Source: Aurantiochytrium sp. KH105 (taxonomy: Eukaryota; Sar; Bigyra; Thraustochytrida; Thraustochytriidae). Taken from it: 64,000 bases of DNA. The DNA lies in assembly GCA_003116975.1 (NCBI GenBank), contig BGKB01000048.1, forward strand, positions 341,001-405,000, read 5' to 3'. The notes below the pieces were generated by a model, which was not told the DNA's origin, made no database searches, and saw only the letters and a program-made list of their open reading frames with translations. The position numbers and the translations under genes are program-made. The stretch's first letter is position 1, and each line of letters starts with the position of its first letter. This document shows positions 12,001 to 18,300 of the stretch, piece by piece.

Positions 12001-12795
12001 GACGGACGAAATCTCAATTCCCAAGCTGGCTTGCAGAGGATCGACAATACGCGAGCTGAGGCGCTCTCCCAGAGGAAAGGCGTCACTAGGATCCTCAGTG
12101 ATTCCTGCCGAGAGCCTTGCAATGGCCAGATTGAGGTGTGGGCGAGACAGCTCGTCTGCAGGCGCTACTCGAATAGGAACGTGAGCAGTGTGCTGCGCAT
12201 CAACGAGTTCAACAGCAATGTGAACCGTCTCGTTACCGCTAAAGTCGTTTGCAGAGCGATAAAATAGACAATGCAACGCTGCGTTAATGTTGTCAACCTT
12301 TCCGGCAAAAGAAATGTTGCGATTCCATGTCGCGAGCGCGGCAAAGGTAGAAATGTTTGTGGTAGGGATGATGTGATCGCGGCACCGTAGAAGAAAGCTC
12401 CCACCATTTTCGGAGGATAAGTGCACCTTTGCAAGGGGCTCCCACGGTGCTGCCTCGTCTTCAATGTGCCGCTCGATGGCAATGTCGGTCATCAAGAGCT
12501 CCGTGTTTGTATTGGTCTGCAATGCGTTATCCTGCCCTGGAATCCGTACGCTGAGGCCCGAGGCAGACGTCGCAATGACTGCCAGGACAGCGATGATGAG
12601 GCCAACCGTCGGGATTGAGAAGACGCGGATACCCTGCGTTTTGGCTCGATCAGTCTTTCGGATCGACTGCTCGTAGGCATTCTTTTGCTCGCGCAGCGTC
12701 GTGCGTGTCCTCATTCGCGTCCTCGTCGCCTTCTGCCGAGGTGGCAGCGGCAGCGACGACTCCTCTGCCATCTTCGTTGTTGTCAACTGGGCCAT
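1..12795 (-). CDS. Giant membrane-anchored cadherin-like repeat protein (3' end beyond window)
   Basis: In the minus frame whose codons begin at plus positions 1, 4, 7 and so on, I read every codon from 12795 down to 1 and found no stop: 4265 codons, still open at the left edge. The first Met is at 12795 (GAGCATGGCC); a second at 12771 sits in AAGATGGC. The next upstream in-frame stop is at 13039-13041. Residues 1-57 are basic and hydrophilic, residues about 58-79 are one hydrophobic helix (GLIIAVLAVIATSAS), and no second membrane segment was noticed, so a type II signal anchor with a huge outside part is likely. The rest is tandem modules of about 115-150 residues. Each has an acidic 'EEDS' or 'EDVDTTPG' turn, a 'G.L......AL..L.Y.P' core, then 'G.D.V.I.V' and a junction such as ENDAPTL or VLPVDD. 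This matches cadherin-like/tandem-95 repeats by eye. Adhesion or cell-coat function is inference. A Ser run is encoded near 10968-11010. Confidence 0.85.
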   Translation of the reverse strand, partial: MAQLTTTKMAEESSLPLPPRQKATRTRMRTRTTLREQKNAYEQSIRKTDRAKTQGIRVFSIPTVGLIIAVLAVIATSASGLSVRIPGQDNALQTNTNTELLMTDIAIERHIEDEAAPWEPLAKVHLSSENGGSFLLRCRDHIIPTTNISTFAALATWNRNISFAGKVDNINAALHCLFYRSANDFSGNETVHIAVELVDAQHTAHVPIRVAPADELSRPHLNLAIARLSAGITEDPSDAFPLGERLSSRIVDPLQASLGIEISSVANAVLQTPGYARTGLTAAQAQAALDALTYLPSVNFFGQDVVSIRVVNEDTNASDAKHLIVDVRAENDAPTLSLGDAIRNMTLRAGVATPLRTLPDNQAGVVIEDVDTTPGERFRCGIRAPPGVLQIARHAGVHVSTTANVMGTSDVETILQGTLPALHAALRNIVLAPSSDAELTMWFWAMDASELRSEIHKLTLQVQTAPLQALFERPEQAPITFDISQGTSFNLSALEVVLSDNSDSVHAERDITTVISLALTIDPAAGFIDVISGEQLPYWVARQGLGTAQIHLQGSPAEVTTALTRLELKMDDAWESSTQMKAVTLTLRASATSEDLASSSSSLSSSSSSSSVLIVQLFVIPRQTLPVLEFAEPSGQDRTARLDGPPVSLPFRALFSTYASSPTAEAYIRTLSQNSICGSSQLAIEPKGLHVESLGNDLILRGEAERVSKALLHLVFAPSSSKECSNEILPQQIAVVVHLVQQPFESSRVTIPVLVNSADFALGFVLGSTSPLKVRTDDESGEQSALRFTPDVLRLENLVQQAETPLIGSQAYTLWVQARIGSFTLAEQVHKDVTAIFSDQGRSLVLKSVDLSKLRTTLSQVVYTPFPATQGLEVILVELHVVQSGRTTSSRACEAIINIEVGRGDTTFEIEWTPSNPQELSLLTRESPEAPKVYEASLQGIDFRTSKSHAEPLLVEISPASESILTANFHIDPDAQLGLSLLFPSIVHGPLDEILLAVRHGLLRTRMTVAAKSTAAQSQLLGILLTVGDLSGSERSLRNASIEEVKSLIENNRLAEPYSLIFTSQDAPQSNALLQEVELLVGGSAYPFPNLLANPVLANDEHVAQGLELPSFKVQSWSASEVLSLQLQTAHGLLRVGGDRSAQEVESFETVASLNAWLAQGLRYFPARGMAGLDHVSCAIYGKDRLLLYSTQIVIFVGDGPRGLSPEESPLADSATLEVARDTLVVHAAMNDAQPIIFDLQTHIAQGTPRALYELEVRPTAGMVTFAETQGLAMSAGGAILQGQRDKLNAALASATFAPVHGLDEMVCNLEILLRRPANPTFVVSRMIHLSIQRQTQIARGSQLHASNAGGATALGVLRRNPDQDSTMLRVEEGQRFKISGLGWTYTFEQDIAQLPIIVHVSTSQGRLLLRNPLDALQYQILSQIDDAIIVRQVAQDIPHLLDQLEVQLPEHWNSMFAGDACFVEIALLQSIDALDEVTPLIVPVHVQPPLQRPSITGMLALEAGAAGLSLSPLFFEGWTGFASAKAVDLELGSVAGGQILVPDGLGLANLQSANAVHEAFVQITATLEPASGELRFRVKIYEHATNDILCERSFWIARQERVRSAQIASEVQVFHANQDQSLRLGSLAVNFVNFDQEACELLAIAHHGTLTLVPSQAATSQLRCSHNGTAQVHCLGTPESLASVVASGLHYRSKASFNGIDTLALHIKLKSADPEDYLTEMSLPVIVHATASQIELSIAAISASTILSALEIGASNSLDFSPAISVPILLQGLDARSHDAHIRLRSDGGLRGSWQITHPAFQTLQVKTDGDDRVLELRGALRKLQKALEHHIQFTLMTPLDTRTTAKSTELIVEAWIDSDDEALQEASAPHAADRRVLQLPLTSENGQLQLPQSGCFVQFESGCQTLRFLRRAPLSRTGLRLGWHENWFSPPTRTSAVISVAASGAVRLTVPEDAAIDANVTWSLSSTGQKLDIIAASLENAERWLHNVFVEDEPSERHGPRASLSVQARLQTEHPGLSSSATCMLPSLRASNEVDVSISVETDVLIMSAAQTQVVVPRITVERSPSSAVAHGRMPVEARVSSTEGQALRISVHPSVTVRLGIFANQSDPQEIYIRASSESVLNDALANLVLSRSGDSPWDGDATLTLQIDDQFFENVVHVHVEAPNPTFWEVSGSYRRGILHGPTVARNARMSMSWQHGEPLSFDGLRIGSAMSSDTAGLRSIRVEATNGHGLWLDDALSQLTTSVITNPADLQRTTLIILEPQGSADTGLRESQLLETVCDAKPEIHSISVADSATSDPISGSFRVSWRGITSNDIAHNASSSEIQAELEAIVDVGALTVTREMNSNSSASEAYTWFITFSEPSSGPTGDVFGIEDAMFSSASTAVISQLERAGNVIGGAFRLGYFGRWTSLLSWNVDPSELEHSLIGLAPTLLESGVHVTLESEGSWGTRSYRVTFEIMGQFPLIEPDTTMLTGDGASMTVTRDTAGVNASWAIFRFHHQGLSSRLVSSRSALTHVSRALQDVGLVLEPQVSENLWVGPHPNGDSGDGFLWVISATIASGLRVEAVETTGTLWVSSTARAMTLQARSDTSMDDILSALRLYPNVARVPGRSQLSFTVLKAVNTLLQSETDSLRIDFLSSSTTGDQAASSAAQCTLNVAASTVAVDGFTRTHGQLFQAAVPRIECSGPVQQLELRMVAYQGLLSLSAKAPVVAVKGARGLVQEKMWSTDETAGIGVSEIIVRGSQDAIQEAMNSAAYVFGSWKELHLDQAQAQITSLRISRHLRHPTPSVFVVETRCNVGVISGSFVLAIEIAQLDSEGRVTTHTTDLTASIDVQASFEDMENRLLAVSTWPEGEAIQVKRSSETNAQLTYTWEVTVVHSIASQGHVLSIAVDSSSLSSSSVQASTSVAAETITSAFSADLSSVTISCLNGDAVFTADASAEEVQAAFASPIIVSRGSDGSLLLGSSLIGGALPPMNCESNDPHVWIWESIAQASEPTFTDAVVLEIRNPLTNETRASNTISVRGEATVDQVLRNTMHLARPSKVLHCIAGDEAVQVSGFFLAIATLEQSPSLSLPLQCAVRAERGTAYFRLPEGNTQDVVFDRDLESLQNLIHSGIRYTPPTAGSASDSIQLSCHIEWGGMMRSSIVESDAAILSSSAEIIVHDERRTSARISGPESISLQRGELWGFDGRLQLETDEENSNVSVDVRLTTQIGTFVGLSSDSDSRIAQDVHTETYADESSVRIVGLSSDVAAVLSSMSFFASAESDESANVIEIMVDGRVQAQIAITVASQYLPLLVAECSQANGCLVEIEEDSTVLIAELAGVHISPVALSQCSSESVSFQVTSDSGRLFTGHVSPDLAFRGGLDPLEWSTRAKLDALEDALARLLYSSSHKWYGHDIVSIDYTCGDFRTRIEIHVHVLPVDDHLTIEAATSGPLYAALDVPLLVHHYRIVDPDELAGSSQDCVPLILTLMTQTGHLHVEELFGAALEKGNVFLPGYDVNRVLAFRACASKLNLLLQSIQYTRMRKQKANTAIADTLSIHVRRAHEAEEAHVSAHTQIELERQPGDDLPALVRKTNADQDDDRVDAPVPLHLNKQVRLSDLISLEGGDFSNASPGSSALLTITTQYGSIRSETLLDELETAHVVFRADQRLVIQVESDSINLQNVLSLVWYASLPPADALRWHAQLLSTDQKNDVISVDLVATSYAHDLEKTSELLPHVDVPLLISIPEELILPEIELFQNITSHALRLRDARPIWLSDQADEDTQDVVIADAELVMLEISIAPVGQLELVRDACLFVHCQVEEEGQKVHISGRLRHVLNAVGHDRDALRARAPVQRSGNEVVTVEATLSRQGFSTQRRSSLQILLSESSASCILRDIMLEAHAPLTRAQVVGPVPLDFFLRDRVAGRASTAAISLTVQIVAGSGVLEPPSRNDPSIDVQRLATDWFIVRGLVEDVDRVLQETQVLSNRPHEFGADRAFAFAEVYVSVVAKACGTTKLEARKVFVFPEEKNKVTSVFEAHIFSSQGKEHLEAKASMMMTDMVDVRVASGATDTEDLELVISCGSGRFSIEGLCSAAVNIQGLRSNRILLSLPAGHPIQLAHCVSKIKYTAGTDSDTISAYVNGKDESLFAISVEIVTVEPVWAFSALGVENNAAALTSASLSSGLIDLSAAFGHFALTRDRGEPTSALMSVTFAAARDSARLLWKNQSEIHGVMATETMDGGVLIQGSQPQVIQALATHAPLFYEPPQSSWCGRDHIRI

Positions 12796-13222
12796 GCTCG
12801 CTCGCTCACTCGCTCGCTTGCTCGCAGCTTGGAAAACAGTCAGCCTCGCGCGAGCAGCGACGAAGCAGCCGAGGACGCGAGGAGGCAGGTCTGCCGACGA
12901 CCAGACAGACGGGCGAGCGGTCGGCGCAAGGCCAGGCCACGCGGCCCCCGCGCGGCGCGGCAGAAAGCTAGCTGGCTCTGGGTCGCGAGTCCCAAACTTT
13001 GTTGTTTTACGAGGCCGCTCAACGGACGGGCGTCCCACTCAGAGGAGTGCACACCTTCCTTCCTTCCTTCCTTCCTTCCTTACTAGACCTAGGCTAGTTA
13101 GTATACATCGCATGGTTGTCAAAATCCCTCAGAGCCGCTGCGGTTCGGATTGGTGGCGCAAGACAGGAACGAACTGGATGAATACGATGCGATGTAATGT
13201 TATTTACTCTTTTTTTGATGAT
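12796..13222. promoter_or_regulatory. Upstream region of the giant gene
   Basis: This 427-nt gap separates the 5' end of the giant minus-strand gene from the 3' end of the oxidoreductase gene on the same strand. It should carry the promoter and 5' UTR of the giant gene. It opens with an AGCG-rich imperfect repeat (12797-12827) and contains a CCTT microsatellite. No gene is recognisable; short GC-rich open frames on both strands look like chance. Confidence 0.4.
13054..13081 (+). repeat. (CCTT)7 microsatellite
   Basis: Seven perfect or near-perfect CCTT units lie upstream of the giant minus-strand gene. Confidence 0.9.
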
Positions 13223-14320
13223 CTACTCCTTCCATGGCAGCAAGGCAACGCGGTCGCGGATCTTGCCGCTGCCGACGAGGGCGAGCGCCTCGGCATAGTC
13301 CTTGAGAGCAAACGTTTGCTCGGCGACAGGAAGAGGCTCGAGCTTACCCTGATCAAAGAGAGCTGAAAGATCGCGCATGATCGTGCCACAAATGCCGTCC
13401 GCAACCATCAAGGTATTAACGCCCGAAATGGTGCCCTGCTTGCGGTAGAACTCAAAGGTGGAGAATGAGGACATTGCAGCTGGACTCGGGGCTGCCATTG
13501 TGCAGACACGACCAAACTTGCCGATGGCGGCAATCCCGCGTGAACACATGTCACCGCCCACCGTGTCGACAAAAAGATCAACGCCCATCTGACCGGGGCG
13601 ACCAAGCTCGCGAAGCTTGGCCAAAATATCATCTTCGACGAGATCTTTGGTGCAAAGGACGTGATCAGCGTATGGCAGAGAGTCGCCAATGTCACGACGC
13701 GTCATGGCAATCGTGGTCGCGCCCATCGCTTTCGCAATCATAAGCGCAGAGCGGCCCACAAAGCCAGTGGCGCCGGGCACAGCCACGACGTCTCCTTCTT
13801 TGACACGACCCTGCGTGACCACTGCCAGGTACGCGGTGAAAAAAGGTACGCCAAGTGTCCCTGCTTGTTCCGGCGTCAGCGCGTCAGGCTTGAGCGCCAC
13901 ATCGGCAGCGGGGATCTTGAGGTATTGCGCGTGCGAACCGTCGCAAAGGTATCCAAGCGGGCCGCCCGTGCCGAAGACATGCTTGCCAATCAGGTCGCTC
14001 GGTCCCTCCTCGACCACGCCGCAATAGTCACGGCCGGTAATGATCGGCGTCTTGACGAAGGGCATGAGTCCGCCGGCCTGCTTCACATCTGCCATGTTGA
14101 TGCCTGCGGCAACAACCTTGATGAGCACCTCATCTTCTCTCGGGGCGTCCCACTCTACATTCTCATCAAACTGGACCGCCTTCTTCGGGTCCTCGTCGAA
14201 CTTGACAAGGCGCGAGGCCGTGCCCTTCGCCATCGTCCCCAGCCCTCTCCTCGACCAGGTGCTTTCCGCGCGTACGCTCGTCGCGACGCTGCTTCTCCAC
14301 CTCGCGAGCGCGTGTTGCAT
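13223..14320 (-). CDS. MDR-family quinone oxidoreductase-like protein, probably mitochondrial
   Basis: This is a medium-chain dehydrogenase/reductase of the zinc-independent quinone oxidoreductase type, expected to reduce quinones or enones with NAD(P)H. An N-terminal GroES-like half contains DEVLIKVVAAGINMADV and GRDYCGVVEEG. A Rossmann half contains VAVPGATGFVGRSALMIAKAMG, where GATGFVG replaces the usual AxGxxG nucleotide-binding loop. The protein ends VGSGKIRDRVALLPWKE, typical of the family end. I chose the ATG at 14320 because the first ~29 residues (MQHALARWRSSVATSVRAES) look like an Arg/Ser/Ala-rich mitochondrial presequence. Other in-frame starts are 14512 (an Arg-rich extension resembling translated UTR) and 14233 (directly before the catalytic domain). 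The gene diverges from the dynein gene. The family is clear; the substrate is not. Confidence 0.88.
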   Translation of the reverse strand: MQHALARWRSSVATSVRAESTWSRRGLGTMAKGTASRLVKFDEDPKKAVQFDENVEWDAPREDEVLIKVVAAGINMADVKQAGGLMPFVKTPIITGRDYCGVVEEGPSDLIGKHVFGTGGPLGYLCDGSHAQYLKIPAADVALKPDALTPEQAGTLGVPFFTAYLAVVTQGRVKEGDVVAVPGATGFVGRSALMIAKAMGATTIAMTRRDIGDSLPYADHVLCTKDLVEDDILAKLRELGRPGQMGVDLFVDTVGGDMCSRGIAAIGKFGRVCTMAAPSPAAMSSFSTFEFYRKQGTISGVNTLMVADGICGTIMRDLSALFDQGKLEPLPVAEQTFALKDYAEALALVGSGKIRDRVALLPWKE

Positions 14321-15309
14321 CACAGACTCGCACAGGCCTGCAGCACGCTCCCGGCCTTCGCCTCGGCTGCGTGCAGTGCTTGCTCTACGTCTCAACGGCG
14401 TGGTGCCCTGTCGCCGGCACGTGTTTCGCCTCGCGTCCTTCGTCCACTCCGCCGATGAGGTTCTGCTGCGCCCGCCGCGCCAGAAGCCTCGCCCTCGGCG
14501 CCAGCTCGTCATCTTCCGCGTCCATGGTCTTCACCATCTGCAATGTCTAACAAGCACCTTATCTCATTTCAGCTTTCGATTCGCGCAGCAGCAGCTGAAG
14601 CGAGCGCCGAGCCGCTGCCGACACGCCTTTCGCGATCTAGCTGGGCGCCGAGCCCGCCGAGGCTTCGCGCGCTCGTCTGTCTCTCGCGCAGAGGCGAGGC
14701 CGCTCCCACCGCGCGTTTCCTCACCCTCGCCGCCGCGGCTCGGGATGATCTGCGCTTGGTCTCGACCGCGTCTCTGCCGGGATCAAGGTCTCCCGCGACC
14801 GGGGAATGCGGGGCACAAGATGGCCGTTACGGGTTTCACCCGTGGAGCGCTCGGGTTGTGTTGCTGGGTATCAGGCTCGCCAGGGAAAGAAAGGATGGGT
14901 GACTGGCGCCTGGCTTGGTATCGCCTGGCCTGGCCGGCGAATCGACCGCTAGCTAGCGGCCGCCGGTAGGGAGGGACAGAGGGGAAGCGACACGCGTGCC
15001 ATTTGGCGTGTGATTGATCTCTATAAGACAGTTGATATCTGGCAAGGCACCAAGTCTGGCAGGCGAGCAAGCAACAAGCGAACGGCGGGGCCTAGCTTTC
15101 GCACACTCACTCACACACGCACACGGCTCGTAAGAAAGTGAAACGAGGGGAGAGGAAAAGACACGCGAGAGGCGCGCGCAAAAACCTCAGCAGGTCTGGA
15201 CGCGCGGCGGTGGGCGCTGCGCACGGACCGGGACGCGTGCAGCGCGAGCGCCGTGGCGGCTTGCCGTCGTCGTCGTTGTCGTCGCCGTCGCTGTTGCTGC
15301 GCGCGCAGC
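14321..15309. promoter_or_regulatory. Divergent promoter region (oxidoreductase / dynein)
   Basis: About 1 kb lies between two divergent genes and must hold both promoters and 5' UTRs. It contains an AAGATGGCC sequence near 14817, a CA-rich stretch around 15105-15125, and CGT/CGC runs just before the dynein start. The dynein frame is open upstream of the ATG, but the codons there translate to Arg/Cys repeats, so I treat them as untranslated. No separate gene is supported. Confidence 0.4.
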
Positions 15310-18300
15310 ATGGACGCTCAGGAAGAGCAAAAGACGTCCAGAAAGACGAACCTGCTCGCAAGCCTGCAAAAGAAGGCCAATAAAGCGAAAGAAGATGGCA
15401 TCAGGCTGCCAGCGTCGACGACGCGTGCTTTGGACGACGACGTCAAGGCGAGTCCACGACCTGAGGACCTTGCAGCCAAAATTGCGGCGTCACCAAAACG
15501 CGCAGGACTCGAGCGACGTCTGTATGCAGGTTTGGGCGGAATGCGTCGAGCCGTGACCTCTCGGGACACTTCGCTCCAGGGTCAGCTCTCCCCGCGTCCT
15601 CCAGCGCACGAAAAGTCGCAAGCATCCGTAGGTACAAAAAGCCCCGTATTCCCTTTCCGAAATCGTGCGCTACGGGAACCGTCTGACGCAACACGAATCG
15701 AGGCGCCAGTAGACCCGCCAGCTACTTCAAATACGCAAGAGGAGCTCGATGACGAGGAGATTCATCGTCAGGGAGAGGCACAAAGCGTCGCCATGCTCAC
15801 AAGCGAGCTCGCGCGACAGCGGAGATACAGAATCCATCACGAAAGCTTTACGGAACGCATGATTGCGCAAGAGCCCCAGTGTGCTGCACTCTTGGACGAA
15901 AAGTCATTCTTGTACCTGGTACGCAAGCCAGGCGGGACGGCGTATGACCTGACCTTGTCCAAGACCAAAGGAGATCTCGGAGGCTCGGGTCAAGAATTCT
16001 TTATTGTCTCGAGCAACGGCGTCACCGTGCACTATCCCAATGGCAGCACTGACTTCGTCTCGATGCATCAGTTTGAACGGGAGTTCTATCTTTTTTCGCA
16101 GATCAACCGCATCGACTTTTTCCGTAAATATCGCATCTGGAAATCCTTCAAGGACTGGAAACGCAACGTCCGCGCTCGCAAAACTAACGCTGCAAAGGCA
16201 AGCCTCACTGAGAATCTCTTCATCCTACATCCTCTATTGCGCACCGCGCTTTTGTGTCTGCGCACCATGTGCGTCAACACAGCCTCATCGCGCCTCTTCA
16301 TCATCGATTCAACCCGCACCTACGCGCTCGAAGAGTTCACCGAGACTCAGCATTTGCAGCGCGAGCTTGCGCGCGATCAGCTCGAGAGATTTTCCGACGA
16401 GGTCCGACAACTTGTGGTCGCCACTTGCGACAGCGCCTTGCGCAATTTTCTGGAGGAGAGTGGATTTGCAAGACAATTCTCCTCCAATGCTTCGGCAGAG
16501 GAGAAGGCAGCCGCTGCAGCGGCTGCAGCTGCCGCCGCGGACTCGGGTCGACGCATTCGGGCTATCACATTTACGGAACGCGCAGCTATGCGGACGCAAT
16601 GCCGCAAGCTCACCAAGTATATTCGACTCGTCGATTTTCTCGTCATTGACACATTCTTGACCCTGGCAATCACTTCGACAGCAGAACTTCTCTCGCTCAT
16701 ATCCGACAAGCAGCGCTCGCAAGACGCAGGTGCCGTGAACCGCGCCAAACCGTCCGCGGACAAGCCGCTTCTTGAGGATGCCGCAACCACGCATGCCGAG
16801 ACCTTGGCCCTGCACGCAAAGCAACCTTCGTCGTTGACGACGACCCAGGGTCCAAGACCCATTTTCATCGTGCGCACGGACGCGAGCGTTCCGATCGAGG
16901 AGCTTGAAGTTCGTTTGACGCTGCAAGAGGAGGGCGACACACTCGCAAAATCTGGAGTGGCGTTCTTTCCCACTGCCGAGGAATTCCGAGCCGAGACAGA
17001 GAGCATCATCTTCGACACGCTCAAGGTGGTGACAGATCCTGAACGACTCTTGACACACCCCGACTTGGCACTATATGCCCAGCCCTCAATGGACGAATCG
17101 GGCACGGCCGGCGACAGCCTTGATCTCGAAATGATGATCGTCGAAGGCGTGCAGTTTCAGACCATGGTCGAAGACATTGGAGAATGCTTGCGCAAAGCCT
17201 TTGACGAGGCTGACACCTTTTGCAAGACGTTTATACCCTTTGCCAAGGCGTTTGTGGAGAACGAGCAGCTCCACGCGCGTCTTTCCCTCGAGCATTACCA
17301 GAATGAGCCGCTCGAGGTATTCCAGGGGATGCTGTCCAAGTACACTGCGCAGCAATCAGCTTTTGAAGTCATGCCAACCTCGAGCGATGTGGGAATCGTT
17401 TGCGTGGATTCAGAAGCACTCAAAACTCGTTTCGTGCCGAGTCCTGTGCGGTGCTTACGCAAGATTCGCGAGCTCGTTCCGCAAGTTTTGCGCGCCAAGA
17501 CGCAACAGAACCTTTCCGAGATGCGCCATCGCAATGACATTCTTAGCCAAGAGGCCTACTCTGTGGAGGGCTTTGTGGAACAGCTCTCCTTTCTCAAGGA
17601 GCTCGGGGAGAACATTGACGCTGTGGATGCCAGTTTTGGATTTGCAGTCAAGCTTCACGCACTCTGCCAAGACTTTCACGTGCCCATGGAAGAGGAAGAC
17701 AATACGTCCATTTACATGCTCAAAGAAACAAACAAGGCACTTCACGGCTCCATTCACACGGCCGAAAGCGCAGTTGGCGCGAACACCACTCGATTCGCCA
17801 AGGAGCTCGAGGAGAAAATCCCACGCTTGCATACCAAAGTCAGCAGTTTGCGTGCCGTACTAAGCAACGTCATCATCTTCGATCCGGCTGCACCTTCCAA
17901 GGAGGTCATCGACTTCCTCGAGGATGCAGAGAAGCAATATGGTGAGATCCAGACCCAGCGTGAAAAGTTTACTCGGTTTCAAAAGACGCTTGGGGTTGCT
18001 GTTTCCACCTACGATGAACTTGACGAGGTCAAGCAAGATCTCGCAATCAAGCTCAAGCTTTGGCGCGCCTTTCGCGACTGGGATTCGCTTTCCACGTCTT
18101 GGTGCAGAACTATTTTTGAGGAAGTCGATGCTGCCGCCATCCTGCTCGAGGTCGAAAAGTACTTGAAAACGGCTCTGCAGGCAGAGCGCGGGCTCCCAGG
18201 CAACCTTGTGGCGCCGACGCTGCGCGAGCGGGTGTCTGACTTTAAGCGCACAATGCCCGTTGTGACGGCGCTGCGCTGTCCTGCTTTACAGGATCGGCAT

